Assembly (NCBI GenBank): GCA_028290665.1
Contig: JAQGJK010000013.1
Coordinates: forward strand, 1 to 64,000
Direction of reading: 5' to 3'
Source: Devosia sp.
Lineage (GTDB): Bacteria; Pseudomonadota; Alphaproteobacteria; Rhizobiales; Devosiaceae
DNA: 64,000 bases
Translations under genes and position numbers: made by a program
Part shown: piece by piece, positions 59,301 to 64,000 of the stretch
How positions within the stretch are numbered: the first letter of the stretch is position 1
How the letters are laid out: every line of letters starts with the position of its first letter
Notes under the pieces: model-generated
Told to the model about the DNA's origin: nothing
Seen by the model: only the letters and a program-made list of their open reading frames with translations
Databases searched by the model: none

Positions 59301-60026
59301 TTATGGGGGTGGCGGGTCGGCGGGAAGCCAGCGGTTATCGTCGACGCGATGCAAGCGCGGCGAGGCAATGGCGCCGAGGACGGGTACCTCGAACGGCGCC
59401 AGACGATCACGCCAACTGTCGCCCTGCAGCATCGCCACGGCGACGGCGAGGGGCGCGATGCCGGCCTTGGCAAGGAGACGCAGCACGGCGGCCATCGACG
59501 AACCGGTGCTGACGACATCGTCGATGACGATGATCCGGCGGCCCTCCAGCAGCGGTAGCATGCGGGGGTCGAGATAAATCGTCTTGCCGCCACCCGGACT
59601 GGTGATGGAGGCCAGCGGTTCGCCAAGCTCGTCGCGGTACCAGAATTTGCGCGAGGTGCCGAGGGCGACCATGCGGGAATGGCCGAGCCGGCGGGCAACG
59701 TTGTTGGCGAGCGGCAAACCCAGCGTCGGCACGCCGATGACGATGTCCGGCGCGAACGGGCTGATCAAGTCGGCGACCACAGCCGACAACGCATCCTCGA
59801 GGGCAAAGCTGGCCTGGTTGAGGATCAGCGAGGCGACGGCTGCGGTGCCATCGCCGGGCAGCACGCGGATCGGCAGTTGCAGCTGGCGGCCGTCGGGAAG
59901 CTCGGCGGGGTAAAAGCCCGAGTACCCAGCGGACGGGGTCGCAAACGTCCCCGGCGGCGAAACCCCCTGCCAGTATTCATGCGGCGCAAGGGGCGGTTGC
60001 GGCGAGGGTTGTTGCGTAGTGCTCAT
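59301..60026 (-). CDS. Type I phosphoribosyltransferase
   Basis: A 241-residue protein with the PRPP-binding motif IIVIDDVVSTGSSM (about residues 163-176) and the upstream PPi loop region VIGVPTLGLPLANNVA. A Pro-rich N-terminus (about 1-20) precedes it. The base substrate is not clear from sequence. It is upstream of the sugar operon on the same strand, with 197 bp between, and divergent from an M20 amidohydrolase gene 42 bp away. With the nucleoside hydrolase gene near 61.2 kb, a role in purine or pyrimidine salvage is reasonable. Confidence 0.8.
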   Translation of the reverse strand: MSTTQQPSPQPPLAPHEYWQGVSPPGTFATPSAGYSGFYPAELPDGRQLQLPIRVLPGDGTAAVASLILNQASFALEDALSAVVADLISPFAPDIVIGVPTLGLPLANNVARRLGHSRMVALGTSRKFWYRDELGEPLASITSPGGGKTIYLDPRMLPLLEGRRIIVIDDVVSTGSSMAAVLRLLAKAGIAPLAVAVAMLQGDSWRDRLAPFEVPVLGAIASPRLHRVDDNRWLPADPPPP

Positions 60027-60068
60027 GGAGTTCCGATAATCGGGTTTTTCAGGAAGCTGTCAAAGCCG

Positions 60069-61235
60069 ATGGCGAGCAACGATCCGTTCGAGCGCGAGGC
60101 AATGGTCAGGCTGCGGCATGACCTCCACGCGCATCCCGAGCTTGGCTTCGAGGAACACCGGACCAGCGAGATTGTCGCGCAGCAGCTGGCCGAAGTTGGG
60201 ATTACTGTGCATCGCGGGCTTGGCAAGACCGGAGTGGTCGGCACGCTCACCGTCGGCGACGGCACGCGGCGGATCGCGCTTCGGGCGGACATGGATGCGC
60301 TGGCGATGCCGGAACTCAGCGATCACCTGCCGTATCGATCGGTAATCCCCAACACCATGCATGCCTGCGGCCATGACGGACACACCGTGATGCTGCTGGC
60401 GGCGGCGCGGCACCTGGCCCGGACCCGGGATTTTTCGGGCACCGTCCACTTCGTGTTCCAGCCCGCCGAGGAAGGTCGCGGCGGCGCCAAAGCGATGTTC
60501 GACGATGGGTTCCTGCAGCTGTTCCCCCTCGACGCGGCCTATGGGCTGCACAATATGCCGGGCATCGCGACCGACCGGATGGCGGTTGTCGCGGGACCAC
60601 AGCTGGCCTCGTCCGACAGTTGGGAGGTCACCTTCGCCGGCATCGGCACGCATGGGGCCAAGCCGCATCTTGGGCGCGATGCGATAACCGCGGCGGGGCA
60701 TTTTCTGACTGTGCTCCACACCGTCGTGGCGCGCCGCGTCGATCCTTTGCAGCCCGCGGTAGTCAGCGCCTGCGCGGTCACGGCGGGGGATTTCAACGCC
60801 CTCAACGTCATTCCCGACACCGTCAGGATCGGCGGCACGGCGCGGGCCTACACTGACGCTGTGCGCGAACAGCTCGAGGCCGAGATCGGTACGCTGGCGC
60901 ACGGCGTGGCGGCGACATTCGGCATCACGGCCGGCTACCAGTTCCTCCGCCGCATCCCGCCGGTGGTCAACAATCCCGACGCGACAAGACGGGCGCTGCT
61001 TGCGGCACAAGCAGTGTGCGGGCCGAGTGGCGTCGACACGCAGTTTCCGCCCTCGACCGCCGGCGACGACTTCGCGTTTTTCAGCGCCGCGGTGCCGGGC
61101 GCCTATGTCTGGCTTGGCAACGGGCCGGCCGAGAACGGCGCGCTGCACCACAATTCACGCTATGATTTCAACGACGCAGCCATCGAGACCGGAGCCCGCT
61201 ACTGGTCGACCCTGGTGCGACAGGAGCTGGTTTAA
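60069..61235 (+). CDS. M20-family amidohydrolase (hippurate/IAA-amino acid hydrolase-like)
   Basis: A 388-residue metallohydrolase of the M20D group. Metal-binding motifs are MHACGHDGHTVMLL, PAEEGRGGAKAM and the C-terminal LHHNSRYDFND (H). ATG 60069 (MASNDPF) was chosen because the peptidase fold starts there, and the longer frame lies inside the antisense phosphoribosyltransferase gene. It would deacylate an N-acyl amino acid. It is convergent with the nucleoside hydrolase gene, overlapping by four bases. Confidence 0.88.
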   Translation: MASNDPFEREAMVRLRHDLHAHPELGFEEHRTSEIVAQQLAEVGITVHRGLGKTGVVGTLTVGDGTRRIALRADMDALAMPELSDHLPYRSVIPNTMHACGHDGHTVMLLAAARHLARTRDFSGTVHFVFQPAEEGRGGAKAMFDDGFLQLFPLDAAYGLHNMPGIATDRMAVVAGPQLASSDSWEVTFAGIGTHGAKPHLGRDAITAAGHFLTVLHTVVARRVDPLQPAVVSACAVTAGDFNALNVIPDTVRIGGTARAYTDAVREQLEAEIGTLAHGVAATFGITAGYQFLRRIPPVVNNPDATRRALLAAQAVCGPSGVDTQFPPSTAGDDFAFFSAAVPGAYVWLGNGPAENGALHHNSRYDFNDAAIETGARYWSTLVRQELV

Positions 61236-62137
61236 CGCGACAGCCCCAGCGCGAGGCGTTTGAGCACGGCGGGAGCATTGACGGTCAGGGCAATCGTGCA
61301 CGGCAGCGTGCTGAGGTGCTGGTACAGCGCGCCGGGTTCGTCGTGGCTCGAATTGCGCACTGCGAGGGCGCGAGTTTCGGTGCCGAACAGGTCAGGCCTG
61401 AGCGCATAGAGCATGACGCAGGGATCGTGCAGCGGGCGGGAACTGCGACCGATGGTAGCATCGAAATAGGCGGTGATCAGCTCGGCCGCGGCGATGCTGG
61501 CTCTGGTGTTCGCCGCGCGAAGCCGATTGACGAACCCCGGATCGGCGCGGACCTGCCTCGTGACATCGAGCGGAATCAGCGTCACCGGAACACCCGAGCG
61601 CAGCAGCATGTCGGCGGCCTCGGGATCCGCGGCGAGATTGAATTCAGCGAACGGGCCGGCATTGCCCTGCTCATCGATGGTGCCGCCCATAGCGACGACA
61701 CGGCCGATGCGACGCGCGGCGGCCGGATGGTCGAACAACAATTGCGCCAGATTGGTCAGCGGCCCGAGCGCCAGGATGTCGATGCTGCCTTCAGGGGCGG
61801 CGAGCAAGGTTTCGGCCATCCAGTCCGCCGCATTCCGCGCGAGCGGGGGCACGCCCGGTTCGGGCAAGACTACGCCGCCGAGCCCGTCCGGACCGTGGAT
61901 GGCGAGTTCGGTGATCGGCGTCCGGTGAATCGGGGCGATGGCGCCTGGGATCACCGGAATGTCTGAGCGATCGAGCAGGGCAAGCAGCCGGCCGGCGTTG
62001 CGGGTGGTGGTGTCTAGACCGATATTTCCGGCCACCGTGGTCACTCCGAGAATGTTGAACTCCGGACTATTGAGCGCAAACAGCATGGCGATGGCATCGT
62101 CGAGACCCGGATCGGTATCGATGATCACCGAGGTCAT
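61232..62137 (-). CDS. Inosine-uridine-preferring nucleoside hydrolase
   Basis: A 301-residue nucleoside hydrolase. The N-terminal IIDTDPGLDDAIAMLFAL is the Ca2+-binding ribose-site signature, and the later D in PLHDPCVMLYAL completes the site. It splits ribonucleosides to free base and ribose. ATG 62137 overlaps the M20 stop upstream by four bases. Free bases could then be used by the nearby amidohydrolase or phosphoribosyltransferase products, so a nucleoside salvage operon is likely. Confidence 0.92.
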   Translation of the reverse strand: MTSVIIDTDPGLDDAIAMLFALNSPEFNILGVTTVAGNIGLDTTTRNAGRLLALLDRSDIPVIPGAIAPIHRTPITELAIHGPDGLGGVVLPEPGVPPLARNAADWMAETLLAAPEGSIDILALGPLTNLAQLLFDHPAAARRIGRVVAMGGTIDEQGNAGPFAEFNLAADPEAADMLLRSGVPVTLIPLDVTRQVRADPGFVNRLRAANTRASIAAAELITAYFDATIGRSSRPLHDPCVMLYALRPDLFGTETRALAVRNSSHDEPGALYQHLSTLPCTIALTVNAPAVLKRLALGLSR

Positions 62138-63528
62138 TTCGCCCCGTCGGCGAACGCCGCGAGAATACGGATCCACGAGCGGATGCCGTGCCGGAAGCTC
62201 GACAAATCGTATTTCTCATTGGGACTGTGGATGCGGTTGTCGAAACGGGCAAAGCCGATCAGCAGCGAGTCCATGCCGAGCCGGCGCTTGAATTCTCCGA
62301 GAATCGGGATCGAGCCACCGGTCCCGGCGATAGCGGCTTCGACGCCCCATTCGGCCGTCAGCGCGCCAAGTGCTTGGCGCAGCAGCGGGCTGTCGAGCGG
62401 CATGATCGACGCGGGCGACGTGCCGTGCGGCTTGAAGCTGACGCGGCAATCGGCGGGAATTAGGCTTTCGACATGGGCGCGGAAGTTTTTCCGCACCGCA
62501 TCGGGATCCTGCCCCGCGACGAGGCGGAACGATAGCTTGGCCGAGGCCTTGCCGGGGATCACGGTTTTGAACCCCTCGGCGGTATAGCCGCTCCAGATGC
62601 CGTTGATCTCGCAGGTCGGCCGCGACCAGATCATCTCCTGCACGCTGCGCCCGGTTTCCCCGGCAGGAATCGATAGGCCGATATCCGACAGGAACTTCTC
62701 CGCATCGAACGGCAGTTGTTGCCATTGTGCGGCAATGGCTTCGGGCAGTTCGGCGACGCCGTCGTAAAACCCCGGCACGGTCACCGCGCCATCATCGTCG
62801 TGGAGGCTGGCTAGGACCTTCGCCAGCACATGCGCGGCGTTGCGGGCGGCGCTGCCGAACATGCCGGAATGCAGGTCGCGGTCGGCGGCGGTGATTTCGA
62901 GCTCTTCGCCGACAAGGCCGCGGAACATGGTGGTGATGGCGGGGGTAGCCCGGTCCCACATGTCGGTGTCACAAACGAGGATGGTGTCGGCGCGCAGTTC
63001 GTCCGCGGTCTGTTCAAGGAAAGGCCCGAGGCTCGGGCTGCCCGCCTCCTCCTCGCCCTCGAACAGCATCGAGATGCGGATCGGCAGCCGGCCGGTGACG
63101 GCCTTCCACGCCCGGCAGGCCTCGATGAACGTCAGCAATTGCCCCTTATCATCCGAAGCGCCGCGGCCCCGGATGTGCGTGTCGCCATCGGGAGCCTCGA
63201 CCAGCACCGGCTCGAACGGCGGATGCGTCCACAGGGAGAGCGGATCGACGGGCTGCACATCGTAGTGGCCATAGAACAGCACATGCGGAGCGGCGGTTTC
63301 GCTGCCATGGGCGACGACCATCAAGTGGCCGGTAGTGTTACGAACCGTGGCGTCAAAACCCAGCGCGCCAAGCTGGTCCCGCAGCCATTCGGCAGCGCGG
63401 CGGCAATCGGCGGTGTAAGCTCTATCGGTCGAGATCGAGGGAATGCGGATGAACTCGAACAGCCGCGCCAAGCTCTCGTCGAGCCCGGCATCGGCGTGGT
63501 CGAGGACGGCGGCGAGGTCGATGGTCAT
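62134..63528 (-). CDS. M20-family dipeptidase/amidase
   Basis: A 464-residue enzyme of the CNDP/M20 dipeptidase group. Metal ligands are H/D in YGHYDVQPVDP, D in GASDDKGQLLTF and E in EGEEEAGSPSL, with the C-terminal H in NRIHSPNEKYDL. It would cut a dipeptide, beta-peptide or N-carbamoyl substrate. It is flanked by the amidohydrolase and nucleoside hydrolase genes, both overlapped by four bases, which suggests it shares a purine-derived substrate route; this is inferred. Confidence 0.88.
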   Translation of the reverse strand: MTIDLAAVLDHADAGLDESLARLFEFIRIPSISTDRAYTADCRRAAEWLRDQLGALGFDATVRNTTGHLMVVAHGSETAAPHVLFYGHYDVQPVDPLSLWTHPPFEPVLVEAPDGDTHIRGRGASDDKGQLLTFIEACRAWKAVTGRLPIRISMLFEGEEEAGSPSLGPFLEQTADELRADTILVCDTDMWDRATPAITTMFRGLVGEELEITAADRDLHSGMFGSAARNAAHVLAKVLASLHDDDGAVTVPGFYDGVAELPEAIAAQWQQLPFDAEKFLSDIGLSIPAGETGRSVQEMIWSRPTCEINGIWSGYTAEGFKTVIPGKASAKLSFRLVAGQDPDAVRKNFRAHVESLIPADCRVSFKPHGTSPASIMPLDSPLLRQALGALTAEWGVEAAIAGTGGSIPILGEFKRRLGMDSLLIGFARFDNRIHSPNEKYDLSSFRHGIRSWIRILAAFADGAK

Positions 63529-64000
63529 CTCACGGTCCTCGTTTCGCCCAGCGGACCGACATCGGCGGCATCGATGCGGACGATTTCGGCCTTGAAGGCA
63601 TCGGCAATCTGCAGCGCGTCGGCCAGGGTTTTTTGCCGATCGAGGGTTTGCAAGACCCGATCGCGCATCAGGAAGCGGCCGGCGACCATGGTGTCGGTAA
63701 CATCGCTCGGGATAGCGGCGAATACCAGCATCGCATAGGGATCGTAGATTGGATGGAGGCGCGGCGCGGCGAGGCTGACGCGGATCAGATCGGCCTGCTT
63801 TCCCACCTCGAGTGACCCGATCCGAAGATTGAGGCTGAGGGCGCGAGCTCCTTCGATGGTCGCCATGCGGACGATTTCGATGGCCGGCAAGGGCCTTCTT
63901 GACCCAGCCAGCAGCTTGGCGAACATCGACAGCGGAGCGAACTGGCTGAACAGGTCGAGCGTATTGCCGCTCATCGCCCCGTCACTGCCGATTGCGACGG
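63525..64000 (-). CDS. Amidohydrolase (MtaD/TrzA-like deaminase), 3' part
   Basis: Only the last 158 residues are in the window; the 5' end lies beyond 64000. The visible start VAIGSDGAMSGNTLDLF matches the metal-binding aspartate segment of ATZ/TRZ/MtaD-type amidohydrolases (usually LGTDGAASNN). The C-terminal part, GSLEVGKQADLIRVSLAAPRLHP, is the family's C-terminal beta domain. Family members deaminate S-adenosylhomocysteine, methylthioadenosine or guanine-like bases. Its stop overlaps the next start by four bases. Upstream neighbours unknown. Confidence 0.82.
   Translation of the reverse strand, partial: VAIGSDGAMSGNTLDLFSQFAPLSMFAKLLAGSRRPLPAIEIVRMATIEGARALSLNLRIGSLEVGKQADLIRVSLAAPRLHPIYDPYAMLVFAAIPSDVTDTMVAGRFLMRDRVLQTLDRQKTLADALQIADAFKAEIVRIDAADVGPLGETRTVR

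Noticed and set aside
57985-59577. 530-codon plus-strand open frame opposite the UgpC-like gene
   Set aside because: It is the antisense shadow of an ABC ATPase with intact Walker and signature motifs.
1-64000. CRISPR array, tRNA/rRNA genes, transposases, integrase or attachment sites
   Set aside because: None was seen on reading either strand: no regular direct repeats with spacers, no recognised RNA cores, and no transposase or integrase motif.

Overview
The window reads as a high-GC chromosome segment of an alphaproteobacterium, most likely of the order Hyphomicrobiales (Devosia-like is my guess from gene content and repeats, not proven). Reasons: dense TGATG/ATGA-coupled operons, a GGAAC-type ECF (EcfG/RpoE2-like) promoter, GC-rich palindromic intergenic repeats, many ABC importers for sugars, peptides and pyrimidines, and a RutR-type regulator beside a reductive pyrimidine degradation operon. 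No rRNA, tRNA, CRISPR array, transposase or integrase was seen.

Region 1 (1-12.6 kb) is a surface-glycan locus: the 3' part of a UDP-glucose dehydrogenase gene, a two-component ABC-2 polysaccharide exporter (permease and ATPase), then minus-strand glycosyltransferases, sulfotransferase-like P-loop proteins and a DUF616/GT2 fusion. A short FD..Y...YPDV...G.D...HY repeat lies at the C-terminus of one protein and the N-terminus of the next, across an 8-bp gene overlap.

Region 2 (12.7-25.1 kb) has a DoxX-like protein, a NYN/OST-HTH-like putative RNase, and then a RutR-like TetR regulator divergent from genes for beta-alanine aminotransferase, methylmalonate-semialdehyde dehydrogenase, a DUF559 protein, N-carbamoyl-beta-alanine amidohydrolase, a small secreted protein, dihydropyrimidinase and a four-gene pyrimidine-type ABC importer. 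Together these would convert dihydrouracil/dihydrothymine to acetyl-CoA/propionyl-CoA; the first (dehydrogenase) step is not in the window. A RutR-like operator lies in the divergent promoter.

Region 3 (25.1-34.1 kb) contains a stress-type cassette of three membrane proteins (two under 30 residues), a GNAT, a GH20 hexosaminidase, a D-amino-acid PLP enzyme divergent from a class IV aminotransferase and its coupled P-loop protein, an epimerase and a divergent SelO. Region 4 (34.1-40 kb) is a rhamnosyltransferase-like gene with rmlACBD for dTDP-L-rhamnose, followed by a DUF2793 fibre/spike-like protein.

Region 5 (40-50.4 kb, minus strand) is a peptide/opine-type ABC importer coupled to an aldehyde dehydrogenase, an SDR, a TPR protein and a P1-family aminopeptidase; four copies of a GC-rich repeat lie in and around it. 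Region 6 (50.5-60 kb, minus strand) is a sugar-acid catabolic operon: MalFGK-type ABC importer, enolase-superfamily dehydratase, SMP-30 lactonase, HpcH/HpaI aldolase, an M20 hydrolase, with a phosphoribosyltransferase gene upstream. Region 7 (60-64 kb) has M20 amidohydrolases, a nucleoside hydrolase and the 3' part of an MtaD/TrzA-type amidohydrolase gene running off the right edge. All functions are inferred from sequence motifs read by eye; no database search was possible.
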